A DNA stretch of 19,011 nucleotides. Origin: an uncultured Erysipelotrichaceae bacterium (lineage in GTDB: Bacteria > Bacillota_I > Bacilli_A > RFN20 > CAG-826). The translations under genes and the position numbers were made by a program. The notes beneath the pieces are model-generated. The model made no database searches, was not told where the DNA came from, and saw nothing but the letters and a program-made list of their open reading frames with translations. Where the stretch lies: the NCBI GenBank assembly GCA_902793515.1, contig CADBDO010000010.1, positions 1 to 19,011 on the forward strand, in the 5' to 3' direction. Shown here one piece after another: positions 1 to 8,253 of this stretch (position 1 is its first letter; each line of letters begins with the position of its first letter).

Positions 1-1
1 T

Positions 2-1678
2 TCCGTCAAAACCTCTATCACCGACTATTTCAAATCGAAGACGGCGAATAACCTTCTGTCCGCTAACGATAGAAGCGACATGCCTTTCGTCATCACCGTT
101 CATAATGACGTTGAGCAAGCCCGCAATTTCACCTTCCTTTTCCCGTTCGTCTTCTTCCTTGTCGCGGTTCTTGTCATCTTGACGACCACCTCGCAAATCA
201 TCCTCAAAGAAAGGATGCAGATTGGCACGATGAAAGCCTTAGGCCTCAAAAACAGCGAGGTCATGTCTTTGTATGTCTCGATTACCCTCGCTTTGGTGGG
301 TGCAGGAACCCTTATCGGAGAGATCGTCGGTCCTATCCTCATCCCTTGGATCATGGACAAGAAATACGCTATTATCTACACCCTTCCTAAGCTTAGCTAT
401 GTTTTCCCTTGGGTAACGGGTATCTTGACCGCAGTGTCTTTCCTTCTTATCGCAGGAGGCGTCACTTATTTCATCGCCAGAAGAGAAATCTCCCTTAAGC
501 CTTGCGAATCGATGAGGCCTCGCCCAAGGGTTATGAAATCTTATTCGCTTAAGAACGAACCTAAGCATGGCATCGCTTTCTTATCGCTCAAGATGGCTCT
601 AAGAAACATGTTTAGCGACGTCGTCAAGTCCATCATGGTCATCGTCGGCATCGTCGGATGCACGGCCCTTCTTGTCTGTGGCTTTGGCATCGAAGACACG
701 ATTAACTATGGCCTTGATCACGATATGAAATTGGGCAATAGCCAAGATATATCTCTGACCTTCTCCTCAATCAAAACGAAAGAGGATGTTGAAAGCGATC
801 TCCTCGCCATCGAAGGTGTCGAATCCTTTGAGATGTATACAAGAGCGACCTCGACAATCGGCTACGAAGAAGGACATTCTGCCGACTCTTTCATCTACGT
901 TTTGGGCGAAAACGGCAGCAAAACCCACATGAAATTTGTTCCAGACATGCCTCTTGACCAGGTTGCGATATCAGGGAAAATCTCTGATGCGACTGGAGCG
1001 AAAGCAGGGGACACAGTCACTTTCACCTATTCGAACGTCACTTATTCGGCAACCGTTTATGATGTGTATGACGCTTTCGTGTATAACGGCGTCGTCGTCT
1101 ATGGCGATTCCCCGATTCTTGGGGATTGGGGTCATTCCTATTCGGGAGCGAACCTTGATGTCCTTGAAGGATATAGCCCTGACGAAATCAAAGAGAAGCT
1201 CCTTGCCTTGCCGTATGTCATGCAAGCACAAACCCAGACCGATTGGGCCAAATCGATCAATGACGTCATGGGCGGAATTCTCATCATGACGAACGCCGTA
1301 AAGGTGTTTGCCATCCTTCTTGCTATCACCGTCCTTTATAACCTTGCCCTCATGAACTTCAAAGACAGGACGAGGGATATCGCAACGCTTAAAGTCTTAG
1401 GCTTCTCTCGCGTTGAGATTGCTAACCCTCTCATCTTTGAGATGATGGCTCTAGTCGCTATCGGCGTGGGAGTAGGGCTCTTCGCCGGCATTCCTTTCCA
1501 TATGGGCGTCATGACCCTCAACAAAGTCGAACTCGTCAATTACATCTTCCATATCAACCCTCTCTCGTTCATCCTTTCCTTCGTCCTCACGTTTGTCGTC
1601 GCTCTTCTTGTCAATGGCTTCTATGCCTTCCAAAGTGAGAGCGTGAAGATGGTTGAATCACTCAAGAGTGTCGAATAA
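2..1678 (+). CDS. FtsX/MacB-type ABC transporter permease, 3' part
   Basis: This is the C-terminal 558 residues of a large permease; the frame is open to the window edge, so the true start lies further left and the first ATG at 80 is internal. Seven hydrophobic segments are visible. Three come early (around FLFPFVFFLVAVLV, the LVGAGTLIGEIVGPILI stretch and the YVFPWVTG stretch), then one near MVIVGIVGCTALLV, a roughly 190-residue extracytoplasmic region, and three at the end. The short motif MKALGLKNSEV before the second helix and LKVLGFSRVEI in the last part are the paired signatures of two FtsX repeats. The family works as a dimer with a MacB-like ATPase, in export of lipoproteins or peptides or in envelope stress. 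The ATPase is not in the window and the substrate cannot be told. It ends at a shared terminator facing pncB. Confidence 0.88.
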   Translation, partial: SVKTSITDYFKSKTANNLLSANDRSDMPFVITVHNDVEQARNFTFLFPFVFFLVAVLVILTTTSQIILKERMQIGTMKALGLKNSEVMSLYVSITLALVGAGTLIGEIVGPILIPWIMDKKYAIIYTLPKLSYVFPWVTGILTAVSFLLIAGGVTYFIARREISLKPCESMRPRPRVMKSYSLKNEPKHGIAFLSLKMALRNMFSDVVKSIMVIVGIVGCTALLVCGFGIEDTINYGLDHDMKLGNSQDISLTFSSIKTKEDVESDLLAIEGVESFEMYTRATSTIGYEEGHSADSFIYVLGENGSKTHMKFVPDMPLDQVAISGKISDATGAKAGDTVTFTYSNVTYSATVYDVYDAFVYNGVVVYGDSPILGDWGHSYSGANLDVLEGYSPDEIKEKLLALPYVMQAQTQTDWAKSINDVMGGILIMTNAVKVFAILLAITVLYNLALMNFKDRTRDIATLKVLGFSRVEIANPLIFEMMALVAIGVGVGLFAGIPFHMGVMTLNKVELVNYIFHINPLSFILSFVLTFVVALLVNGFYAFQSESVKMVESLKSVE

Positions 1679-1706
1679 AAAAAGACCTGCGAATGCAGGC
1701 CTTTTT
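1677..1706. terminator. Bidirectional rho-independent terminator
   Basis: An A-run, GACCTGC, loop GAAT, GCAGGCC and a T-run form a stem with one A/C mismatch, flanked by A-tracts and T-tracts on both sides. It lies between the convergent permease and pncB genes and can end transcription from either side. Confidence 0.9.
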
Positions 1707-1715
1707 CATAATGAT

Positions 1716-3230
1716 TTAGATCTTTCCGCCGTGGAGTTTTTCGTATAGCTCGGTACGGACTTGATAGACCCTTTCGCTAAGATCCACGTAGTGGACGTGA
1801 GGCAACTCAGGTCTAAGCTCTGACTTCCAGACCTTATTCTCAAGCTGGTCTTTGATGTAGGCTTTCTTCTCGCTGATTGATGGGAGAGGTCCTGCTAACT
1901 TGCCACCGATGATGAATGGGACAAGAAGCTTCTCGATCTTAAGAGGAGTGATGACCCTCTGTCTCTTGAAGGAGGTTGGGTCGAAATCATAGACGGTGAC
2001 AGGTTTTCCTTCCTCAACGATTTCATCGTCGAAGGTGATGAGGTCGCATTGGCCTTGACCATTCTCATCAAAGATGCGGTAGGCCATGAGCTTTCCTGGG
2101 ATGATGGCTTTGACTGAGGAGTCAGAGCATTTCATCTTCGGAGTGTATGAGCCATCGGCGTTCTTGACGGCGACAAGCTTATAAACCCCACCTAAGACAG
2201 GGTCGGTAGCCGAGGTGATGAGGTTCTCGCCAACGCCATAGGCGTCGAACTTGGCCTCTTCATAAACCTCCATGTTCATGATCTTTCTCTCATCGAGAGA
2301 ATTGGAGGCGATGAGCTTAACATAGCTCTTTCCGGCGGCATCAAGGGCTTTTCTGAGCCTCTTGTAGCTTCTAGCGAGGTCGCCAGAATCGACACGGGCG
2401 GATTTGACCCTCTTATTTGGGTCGTTTGGATACTTCTTGATGAGTTCGTCATCGAGTTTGATGAGGTTTGGTAGGCCTGAATCGAAAACGCTATAGGTAT
2501 CAAGGAGCAAGGAGACGTTGTTTGGGTAGGTCTCGGCATAGGCACGGAAGGCGCTAAGTTCATCAGGGAAGAATTCGATGAAGGAGTGGGCGATCGTTCC
2601 GACGGCCTTGACCTCTGGTCCGTATTTCATCTCGGCTAAGCAGTTGGCAGTGCCGATGCAGCCACCAAGAACCGCGGCATATGCGCCATCGTTTCCTGCG
2701 CTTTCGCCTTGGGCGCGTCTGGTGCCGAATTCCATGACCGATCTCTCTTTTCCAGAGGAAAGACCGGAGATTCTCGTCGCTTTGGTGGCGATAAGAGAGT
2801 GGAAGTTCATGGTCTGAAGGAGATAGGTCTCGATAAGGATCGCGCCGATCATGTCGCATTCGATTCTGACCATTGGGACCTGAGGATAGGCGACGCATCC
2901 TTCTTTGAGCGCGTACATATCGCCTTTCCATCTGTAGGTGCGAAGGCACTCAAGGAATTCCTCTGACATGCCTTTGCCACGGAGATAGATAAGGTCTTCT
3001 TCGTTGAAGTGGTAGTTGAGAAGGAACTTGGTGAGCTTGGCCTGTCCGCAAGAGATCGCATAACCAAGGTTATCTGGGTTCTCGCGGAAGAACATGTCGA
3101 AGACCATCACGGAGTCTTTGTATCCGTGAAGGAAAAGGGAATTCGCCATCGCGAACTCATAGAAATCGACGACCATCGCTGGGTTGTCGTAATCTTCGTT
3201 TGGGATATAAGGGGTGACTTCAATGGCCAT
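1716..3230 (-). CDS. pncB: Nicotinate phosphoribosyltransferase
   Basis: Converts nicotinate, PRPP and ATP to nicotinate mononucleotide, the entry step of NAD salvage (Preiss-Handler pathway), in the cytoplasm. At 504 residues it has normal length for the long bacterial form. Visible family motifs are EFGTRRAQ (167-174), GTIAHSF with the His (215) expected to be autophosphorylated, LLLDTYSV (241-248), ARVDSGDL (278-285), ASNSLDE (308-314) and YGVGENLITS (331-340). The ATG is fixed by GGAGG eight bases upstream, and that site lies inside the last codons of the nuclease gene, whose stop is only two bases away. The two are therefore almost certainly cotranscribed. No promoter of its own is seen. 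Confidence 0.96.
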   Translation of the reverse strand: MAIEVTPYIPNEDYDNPAMVVDFYEFAMANSLFLHGYKDSVMVFDMFFRENPDNLGYAISCGQAKLTKFLLNYHFNEEDLIYLRGKGMSEEFLECLRTYRWKGDMYALKEGCVAYPQVPMVRIECDMIGAILIETYLLQTMNFHSLIATKATRISGLSSGKERSVMEFGTRRAQGESAGNDGAYAAVLGGCIGTANCLAEMKYGPEVKAVGTIAHSFIEFFPDELSAFRAYAETYPNNVSLLLDTYSVFDSGLPNLIKLDDELIKKYPNDPNKRVKSARVDSGDLARSYKRLRKALDAAGKSYVKLIASNSLDERKIMNMEVYEEAKFDAYGVGENLITSATDPVLGGVYKLVAVKNADGSYTPKMKCSDSSVKAIIPGKLMAYRIFDENGQGQCDLITFDDEIVEEGKPVTVYDFDPTSFKRQRVITPLKIEKLLVPFIIGGKLAGPLPSISEKKAYIKDQLENKVWKSELRPELPHVHYVDLSERVYQVRTELYEKLHGGKI

Positions 3231-3232
3231 TT

Positions 3233-4981
3233 CTACTTCCTCCTTTTGTAGCTTTTCTTAACGGCTTTGGTTGCTTTCTTGATGACTTTTTTCCTGTTCT
3301 TTTTGCTCATCATCACGAGGGCGAGGATGAGAATCGAAAGGACGATGACAACAATGACGACGATGATGATGGCAAAGACGGTCTCTGCCGCATCGCCGAA
3401 GACGCCTCTAAGCGCTTCAATGAATGGGTTTTTCGGTTCTTCGGGTTCTGTAGGTTCTGTAGGCTCTGATTCCGGGCGGCCTTTTTTGGCGACGATTTCG
3501 ATGGTGGCGGTTACTTCTTTGCCGTCTTTGTGTCCTTTGAAGGTGATGGTTGCGGTGCCGATTTCAGGGTGTTCGAGCTTTTTGACCGTGAAAGCTGTCT
3601 CTTTGAGGCCGTCAGGACGAGTGGTAGTTTCACCTTGCGTGACCTCGACGATCTTCGCTCCCGTCACTTCGAAGGTCAATTCATCGTCGATGTCTGTTGT
3701 AACCTTGAACTCTGCGGTGCTCGTCCAGACCTGATCGTCATAGACCCAAGTCTCGATCCGCGTGATGGCAGGTCGAATCAGTTCTTTTCCGGAAGAGATT
3801 TTGTCGGTCGTTGGGTTAGCGGTTTTTGTGGAATCATTGCCCCAAACGACATCAACCCATTCAGGGAAATCGATGAAAGGATTGCGGTTATGCTGGAAGT
3901 TTTTGAAAATCAGGTTGTTTCTATGGATCTCGTATTCATCAACCGGATCCATCTTGTGCCACTCAAGGAGGTCGCTCAGGATTCCCATGCAGACAGGGTG
4001 GGTGGCGCTAGAAGATTCAGCGGCCCCATCACTAGAAGATTCAGCGGCCCCATCATCGGTCGCGTAATCGACTAAGAGAAGATTTGGGTTATATTCGGTA
4101 ATCGTATCGGTGCCTGAGAAGTTGTTATAGCAGGCGGCCATGTAGAAGAGAGCGCGGGCGATATCGCCTTTGTCACTATCTTGTGGCTCAAAGACCATGT
4201 TGGTGACGTCTTCGGCATGCGCATGAAGCTGTGGACCAAGAAGGTTTCCTCTAAGGAATGGTTTCTCATCACCGGCATCTTTGGTTTTGGAACTTGTTTT
4301 GTCGACAAAGCCATATGGGCTGTTGTTATGGTAGGACTGGTTTACTCTGCCATCGCCAGAAATAAGGTGGTGGACATCGGTTCCGGCTGGGCCTTCGGCG
4401 CCCGATGGGGCCTTGAATCCTCTTGATTGGCACCAGACGTGTTCTCTATTCGTGCCAGTCGCATTATGGTCGCCCCATTCTTTGATGCGTCCCGCCTCAA
4501 CGATTGAGCCATTCTCATCCACATTCCTATAGAGGGTATGGACGTAAGGGTTTGATGCGGCGTCCGATTTGGCGTTAGAGAGGTATGAATACTTGGTATA
4601 GTAATTCGTCAAGAAATTGTAGGTGATTCCGTTAGCGTCGTCCGAGGCGGCAGGGGAAAGGTTCCAGTCTCTGTCGGTGATCTCGTAGATCTTCCAGACG
4701 TTGTCGTAGGTATAGTAGTCGAAATTCTGAAGGATTGGCTTGAGGTTCTTGAGAAGGTTGTTTCCGTTTCTTTCGGAAGCCTCTAATGTATTGAGGCTTG
4801 AGTAGTAGTCCCTGATCTCCGCTTCGGTGGAGTCGTTTAGATCAATCGTGGTCGGAAGCTTGGTCGCATATCTTGGTCCTGAAGGGGTTTCAGAGCTAGA
4901 AATAGGCAAAGAAGCCGCCCCAAGAAGAGAGAATGATGACGCAAGGCCGATCAGTAGTATGTTGCGTTTAATCTTATTCAT
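3233..4981 (-). CDS. Secreted, membrane-anchored endonuclease I family protein
   Basis: A 582-residue extracellular nuclease, start to finish. Residues 1-25 look like a Sec signal peptide (MNKIKRN then a hydrophobic run). The endonuclease I core lies at about 50-385, with the metal/catalytic stretch NREHVW (179-183), DVHHL (202-206), the conserved FEPQDSDKGDIARALFYMA (264-282) and NRNPFIDFPEW (366-375). A beta-rich, Ig-like region follows (about 400-498), then a Pro/Glu linker, one membrane helix (about 536-558) and a strongly basic tail of 24 residues. The product would hang on the outside of the membrane and degrade DNA or RNA, for nutrition or biofilm DNA. An upstream in-frame ATG at 5101 is rejected because it precedes the signal peptide and overlaps a terminator. 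No ribosome site is seen; a promoter ends at the start codon. Two 8-residue copies of DGAAESSS (310-325) sit in a loop of the core. Confidence 0.9.
   Translation of the reverse strand: MNKIKRNILLIGLASSFSLLGAASLPISSSETPSGPRYATKLPTTIDLNDSTEAEIRDYYSSLNTLEASERNGNNLLKNLKPILQNFDYYTYDNVWKIYEITDRDWNLSPAASDDANGITYNFLTNYYTKYSYLSNAKSDAASNPYVHTLYRNVDENGSIVEAGRIKEWGDHNATGTNREHVWCQSRGFKAPSGAEGPAGTDVHHLISGDGRVNQSYHNNSPYGFVDKTSSKTKDAGDEKPFLRGNLLGPQLHAHAEDVTNMVFEPQDSDKGDIARALFYMAACYNNFSGTDTITEYNPNLLLVDYATDDGAAESSSDGAAESSSATHPVCMGILSDLLEWHKMDPVDEYEIHRNNLIFKNFQHNRNPFIDFPEWVDVVWGNDSTKTANPTTDKISSGKELIRPAITRIETWVYDDQVWTSTAEFKVTTDIDDELTFEVTGAKIVEVTQGETTTRPDGLKETAFTVKKLEHPEIGTATITFKGHKDGKEVTATIEIVAKKGRPESEPTEPTEPEEPKNPFIEALRGVFGDAAETVFAIIIVVIVVIVLSILILALVMMSKKNRKKVIKKATKAVKKSYKRRK
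4008..4055. repeat. Exact 24-bp tandem duplication inside the nuclease gene
   Basis: Two perfect head-to-tail copies (4008-4031 and 4032-4055), each starting CTAGAAGATTCAG on the plus strand. The unit is a multiple of three, so it duplicates DGAAESSS in frame, in a Ser-rich loop of the nuclease core. Confidence 0.97.
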
Positions 4982-5016
4982 ATCTAAATTGTGAGGATTT
5001 TTGGGAAATATATCAA
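4982..5016 (-). promoter_or_regulatory. Promoter of the nuclease-pncB unit, apparently leaderless
   Basis: On the minus strand TTGATA (5011-5016), a 17-base spacer and CACAAT (4988-4993) are followed by six bases and then the ATG. With normal spacing the transcript would start at the A of the start codon, which would explain why no ribosome site is present. The -35 matches consensus at five of six bases, the -10 at four of six. Confidence 0.55.
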
Positions 5017-5023
5017 ATGATAT

Positions 5024-5056
5024 ATAAAAAACCGAGCCATTAATTTTGGCTCGGCT
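5024..5056 (-). terminator. Terminator of the zinc operon
   Basis: An eight-pair stem, CCGAGCCA (5032-5039) with TGGCTCGG (5047-5054), is followed on the minus strand by a run of six T. It lies just after the last gene of the zinc operon and separates it from the nuclease promoter. Confidence 0.88.
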
Positions 5057-5070
5057 TCCTTTTTCGTATT

Positions 5071-5622
5071 TTAGAAGATCACCGCGTCGACGAGGTTGCA
5101 ATAAACATATGTATTGCCTTTGTTTTCCTCGGTGTAAGGATCGAAGACCCCTGCGACGGTGATGACGGTTCCTTCAGCTGGGAATTCCTGAGGGTATTTC
5201 CTCTTTTCCCTGAGGACGAACTCGAAATCCTGGGTGCAGCACATAGTGCTATCAATGACGGTGCAGGCGTAGAAGTAATAGCCTTCCCAATTGGAAGAGT
5301 AGACGTTGAACTGGCCTTTGACCTTCATTGTCTTGCCACGATAATCCTCGACGTGGTCGGCGATATACCAGGCTTCGGTAAGGGCCGCGGTCTCTGAATA
5401 GACGGAGATGTCGACGTCGACTTTGTCGTAGTTCCCGCTGTAGACGGAACGGGACGAGGCTTGTGACGATTCCTCCTTAGAGGAACTCTTTCTTGGATAG
5501 TAATACTTCTCGCTTGTGCTCGTCTCTTCCGTGAAAAGGCTGTCCATCACGTTTCCGTGAAGACCGCAAGAAGATAGGGATAATGACCCTACCATCAACA
5601 ACAATTTAGCTAGCTTTTGCAA
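5071..5622 (-). CDS. Uncharacterised Cys-rich lipoprotein, last gene of the zinc operon
   Basis: A 183-residue lipoprotein of unknown function. A TTG start at 5620-5622 is chosen because GGGAGG lies eight bases upstream and it gives a clean lipoprotein signal (MQKLAKLLLMVGSLSLSSCG, lipid Cys 19). The longer reading from 5715 puts a non-signal sequence in front of this. A Ser/Lys-rich linker runs to about residue 62. The folded part (about 70-183) is rich in short strands around KTMKVKGQF, TVITVAGVF and NTYVYCNLVDA, which suggests an OB-like barrel. Four cysteines remain: 120, the pair CC at 128-129, and 175; these could bind metal or form disulfides. It overlaps the end of znuB by 17 bases, so it is translationally coupled to the zinc permease. 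A role in zinc capture or hand-over at the cell surface is inference from context only. Confidence 0.82.
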   Translation of the reverse strand: MQKLAKLLLMVGSLSLSSCGLHGNVMDSLFTEETSTSEKYYYPRKSSSKEESSQASSRSVYSGNYDKVDVDISVYSETAALTEAWYIADHVEDYRGKTMKVKGQFNVYSSNWEGYYFYACTVIDSTMCCTQDFEFVLREKRKYPQEFPAEGTVITVAGVFDPYTEENKGNTYVYCNLVDAVIF

Positions 5623-6472
5623 TTTTGAACCCTCCCTTAAAGATGCCAATGACAAAACAGATTGCGAATAATATGACGTCGACGGCGACGATTGTCGCTC
5701 CGACAGGCGTGCCAAGAAGGATCGCGGCGAATAGGCCGGTAACGGCGCAAACCACCGAGAAGATGGCGGATACGATAGTAACCGTCTTGAAACTATTGAA
5801 GAGTCTCATTGCCGATAGGGCAGGGAAGACGATCAAGGCGGAAATAAGGAGGGAGCCAACGAGATTCATCGCCAAAACGATGATGACGGCGATGACGATG
5901 GCAATGATGAGGTTGTGTAAGCCAGCCTTGACGCCGACGGCTCTTGAGAAGCCTTCGTCGAAGGTGATGGCGAAGATCCTGTTGTAGAAGAGGATGAAGA
6001 ACAAAACGACGAGTACGGATAAGATGACGCATGTCCAGACTTCCTCAGGCTTAAGGGTGAGGATGGAGTATGAGCCAAATAAGGAAGAACAAACGTCGCC
6101 AGAGACATTGGCGGAATTCGCGAAGAGGTTGACGATAAGGTAACCGAATGCCAGCGCTGCTACTGACACCATCGCGATTGCCGCGTCTCCTTTCACCTTG
6201 GTGTTTTGGCCGACTCTTAGCAAAAGGATAGCTGCGATGATCGTCACCGGCATGATGATGAACATGTTTTTGCTAAGCCCGACGACTTGGGCTACGCACA
6301 TAGCGCCAAAGGCGACGTGGCTAAGTCCGTCTCCGACGAAGGAGAATCTTTTGAGGACGAGCGTGACGCCTAAGAGCGAGGAGCATAACGCAATCAAAAC
6401 GCCAACGATTATGGCGTAGCGGACAAACGGCATCGAAAGATACATCTGAAGCTTATCAAAGATCTCTGACAT
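5606..6472 (-). CDS. znuB: Zinc ABC transporter permease (ABC-3 family)
   Basis: The membrane channel of the zinc importer, 288 residues with seven or eight hydrophobic helices, normal for the family. The motif FVGDGLSHVAFGA (about 46-58) and the later GSLLISALIVFPALSA are typical of ABC-3 metal permeases. The start has GGAGG nine bases upstream, placed in the last codons of znuC, whose stop is one base away. The 3' end overlaps the following lipoprotein gene. Zinc rather than manganese is inferred from the His-rich binding protein and the Fur-family regulator in the same operon. Confidence 0.94.
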   Translation of the reverse strand: MSEIFDKLQMYLSMPFVRYAIIVGVLIALCSSLLGVTLVLKRFSFVGDGLSHVAFGAMCVAQVVGLSKNMFIIMPVTIIAAILLLRVGQNTKVKGDAAIAMVSVAALAFGYLIVNLFANSANVSGDVCSSLFGSYSILTLKPEEVWTCVILSVLVVLFFILFYNRIFAITFDEGFSRAVGVKAGLHNLIIAIVIAVIIVLAMNLVGSLLISALIVFPALSAMRLFNSFKTVTIVSAIFSVVCAVTGLFAAILLGTPVGATIVAVDVILFAICFVIGIFKGGFKIAKAS

Positions 6473-6473
6473 C

Positions 6474-7181
6474 TTATTTGTCCTCCTTAGATTGGCTCAC
6501 GAAAAGCTTACCTAATGGGCTTGAGAGATAACCTTTCTTTGTGCCAAAGAAGGTTTCTTTTCCTAAGTGAAGGATATGCTTTGAGTATGTAAGGGCAGCA
6601 CCGATGTCATGGGAGATGACGATGATGGTGATGCCTTCTTCGTTGAGGGTAGAGATGAGTTCGTACATCTCGGCAGTGACCTTTGGGTCGAGCCCTGATA
6701 TCGGTTCATCGAGAAGGAGCACTTTCTGAGTCGAACAGAGGGCCCTTGCCAATAGGACCCTTTGTTGTTGTCCGCCAGAGAGCTCCCTGAAGGATCTTTT
6801 CGCTAAGGAGAGGACGTTCATCCTTTCCATGTTCCTTCTAGCTAACTCTTTGTCGGATCTGTTATAGAAAAGCCTCCATCCTAAGCGGCTTTGGCAGCCG
6901 GATAAGACAATCTCATAGACGGAGGCGGGGAAGTCCTTTTGGATGCTTGTCTGCTGTGGGAGATAACCGATTTCGTTCTGCTTTAGGCCGTCGCCGAAAA
7001 CAATCGTGCCCCCCAGAGGCTTCTGTAAGTGCAGAAGCGTCCTCATGAGGGTAGATTTACCTGATCCGTTCTCACCGACGATGCAAAGGTAATCGCCTTC
7101 TTCGACGGAGAAATTGAGATCAGTTAGGATCGGCGTGGAATTATAGCCTAAGGTTAGATTGTTGACGGTTATCAGTGACAT
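6474..7181 (-). CDS. znuC: Zinc ABC transporter ATP-binding protein
   Basis: The ATPase that powers the zinc importer, on the cytoplasmic face bound to the permease. All ABC motifs are present in 235 residues: Walker A GENGSGKS (36-43), Q-loop LPQQ (74-77), signature LSGGQ (134-138), Walker B VLLLDEP (154-160) and switch His 191 (ISHD). The gene starts four bases after the znuA stop. The nearest GGAGG is 15 bases upstream, too far to be ideal, so initiation is probably coupled to znuA translation. Confidence 0.95.
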   Translation of the reverse strand: MSLITVNNLTLGYNSTPILTDLNFSVEEGDYLCIVGENGSGKSTLMRTLLHLQKPLGGTIVFGDGLKQNEIGYLPQQTSIQKDFPASVYEIVLSGCQSRLGWRLFYNRSDKELARRNMERMNVLSLAKRSFRELSGGQQQRVLLARALCSTQKVLLLDEPISGLDPKVTAEMYELISTLNEEGITIIVISHDIGAALTYSKHILHLGKETFFGTKKGYLSSPLGKLFVSQSKEDK

Positions 7182-7185
7182 TTTA

Positions 7186-8196
7186 TTATTTGAGAGCCTC
7201 CTTGAGGGTATTTAGGTTACCAGTCATTACGGAGAGATAGTTCACTCCTTTTTTTACATCGACCGAAGTAGTGGATTGGAGAGAATCCATGGAAAGGATT
7301 TTCTGGTTTTTGGCGCTCGTATTGGCGACGACGGTCTCAGCGATTCTGTGGTCGGTGCCTTCGATCGTGAGGACGCAGTGGAGTCCTAATTCATCGACCT
7401 TGCCGGCTAAGAAAACGATGGTCTCGAAGCTAGCTTCGGTTTCGGCGCTGCAGCCAACGAAGGCGGCATAGTAATCTAGTCCATAATCATCGACCATGTA
7501 GCGGAATGGGAAACGGTCGCCGAAGACGAGTGTCTTGATGGAAGAATCGTCGACGGCCTTTTTGTAATCGGCGTCGAGGGCGTTCAATTTAGCTTTATAA
7601 GAGGCAAGGTTTGATTTGTATGTCTCAGCGTTCGTAGGATCGATCTTTTCGATGCCCTTTTCGATGGTTTCGCAGATCATAGAGGCATTCTTCAAAGAGA
7701 GCCAAACGTGTTCGTCATATTCGGTCTCTTCCTCTTCGTGATCGTGGTCATGCTCGCTTTCATCGTGATCGTGATCCTCTTCTTCATGGTCATGATCTTC
7801 GCCTTCCATGCCTTCTTTGACTTCCTCTTCTTTGACTTTGTCGCCAAGGGATTCGAGAAGGTTGATGACAACCATGTCTTTGTTGGTGCTTTGCTCTAAG
7901 GCTCTATCGACCCATTCGTCAGATTCGCCTCCGACATAGATGAAAAGATCACAGCCGGAAATCTTGACTATGTCCTGGGCGGTTGGCTGGTAGCTATGGA
8001 GGTCGACGCCGTTATCAAGAAGCATGGTGACTTCGGCATTCGCTGGGTTTTTGCCAAGGATTTCTCTTGTCCAGTCGTATTCTGGGAAGATGGTGGTGAC
8101 AATTTCGAGCTTGTCGGTATTGGTGTTTGGCGTATTGCATGCAGAAAGCCCTGCGCACATGAGAACAGATGCGAAGAGCATTGGTATTTTTTTCAT
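7186..8196 (-). CDS. znuA: Zinc-binding lipoprotein of the ABC importer
   Basis: Surface receptor that hands zinc to ZnuBC; 336 residues with a lipoprotein signal and lipobox LSAC (lipid Cys 20). Likely ligands are His 67 (DLHSY) and His 163 (DEHVW). Between them, residues 133-157 form an acidic loop with eight His in repeated HDHD/DHDH patterns, the flexible zinc-collecting loop typical of zinc rather than manganese receptors. In the second lobe, where most ZnuA/AdcA proteins have an HDAF-type third His, this one has FGDRFPFRY (225-233), so the ligand set differs from the textbook form; Glu 279 and Asp 282 (EGTD) lie in the last ligand region. AGAGGA six bases upstream fixes the start. It follows the regulator gene by 57 bases. 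Confidence 0.93.
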   Translation of the reverse strand: MKKIPMLFASVLMCAGLSACNTPNTNTDKLEIVTTIFPEYDWTREILGKNPANAEVTMLLDNGVDLHSYQPTAQDIVKISGCDLFIYVGGESDEWVDRALEQSTNKDMVVINLLESLGDKVKEEEVKEGMEGEDHDHEEEDHDHDESEHDHDHEEEETEYDEHVWLSLKNASMICETIEKGIEKIDPTNAETYKSNLASYKAKLNALDADYKKAVDDSSIKTLVFGDRFPFRYMVDDYGLDYYAAFVGCSAETEASFETIVFLAGKVDELGLHCVLTIEGTDHRIAETVVANTSAKNQKILSMDSLQSTTSVDVKKGVNYLSVMTGNLNTLKEALK

Positions 8197-8230
8197 TGGG
8201 GTTCCTCTAAAGTGGTTTAGGGTTCAGGGA

Positions 8231-8248
8231 AACTCAATGCATTGGGTG
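8231..8248. promoter_or_regulatory. Small palindrome between regulator gene and znuA
   Basis: CAATGCATTG (8235-8244) is a perfect palindrome, extended to about 16 bases with one G/T pair. It lies in the 57-base gap of the operon. It may be a weak RNA hairpin that tunes znuA expression, or chance; no T-run follows on the minus strand. Confidence 0.25.
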
Positions 8249-8253
8249 AGTGG

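Noticed and set aside
80..82. ATG at 80 as the permease start
   Set aside because: The frame is open to base 2 and a MacB-type permease needs the missing N-terminal helix and domain; it is an internal Met.
3530..4075. A 181-codon plus-strand frame opposite the nuclease gene
   Set aside because: The minus strand carries a full endonuclease I domain here; the plus-strand product has no motif or ribosome site.
4982..5101. Upstream start of the nuclease at 5101
   Set aside because: It would add 40 residues before a clear signal peptide and would begin upstream of a terminator, overlapping the lipoprotein gene end.
7730..7810. GATCGTGATC-like repetition as a microsatellite
   Set aside because: It is the coding sequence of the His/Asp/Glu loop of ZnuA; the copies are irregular and explained by the amino-acid bias.
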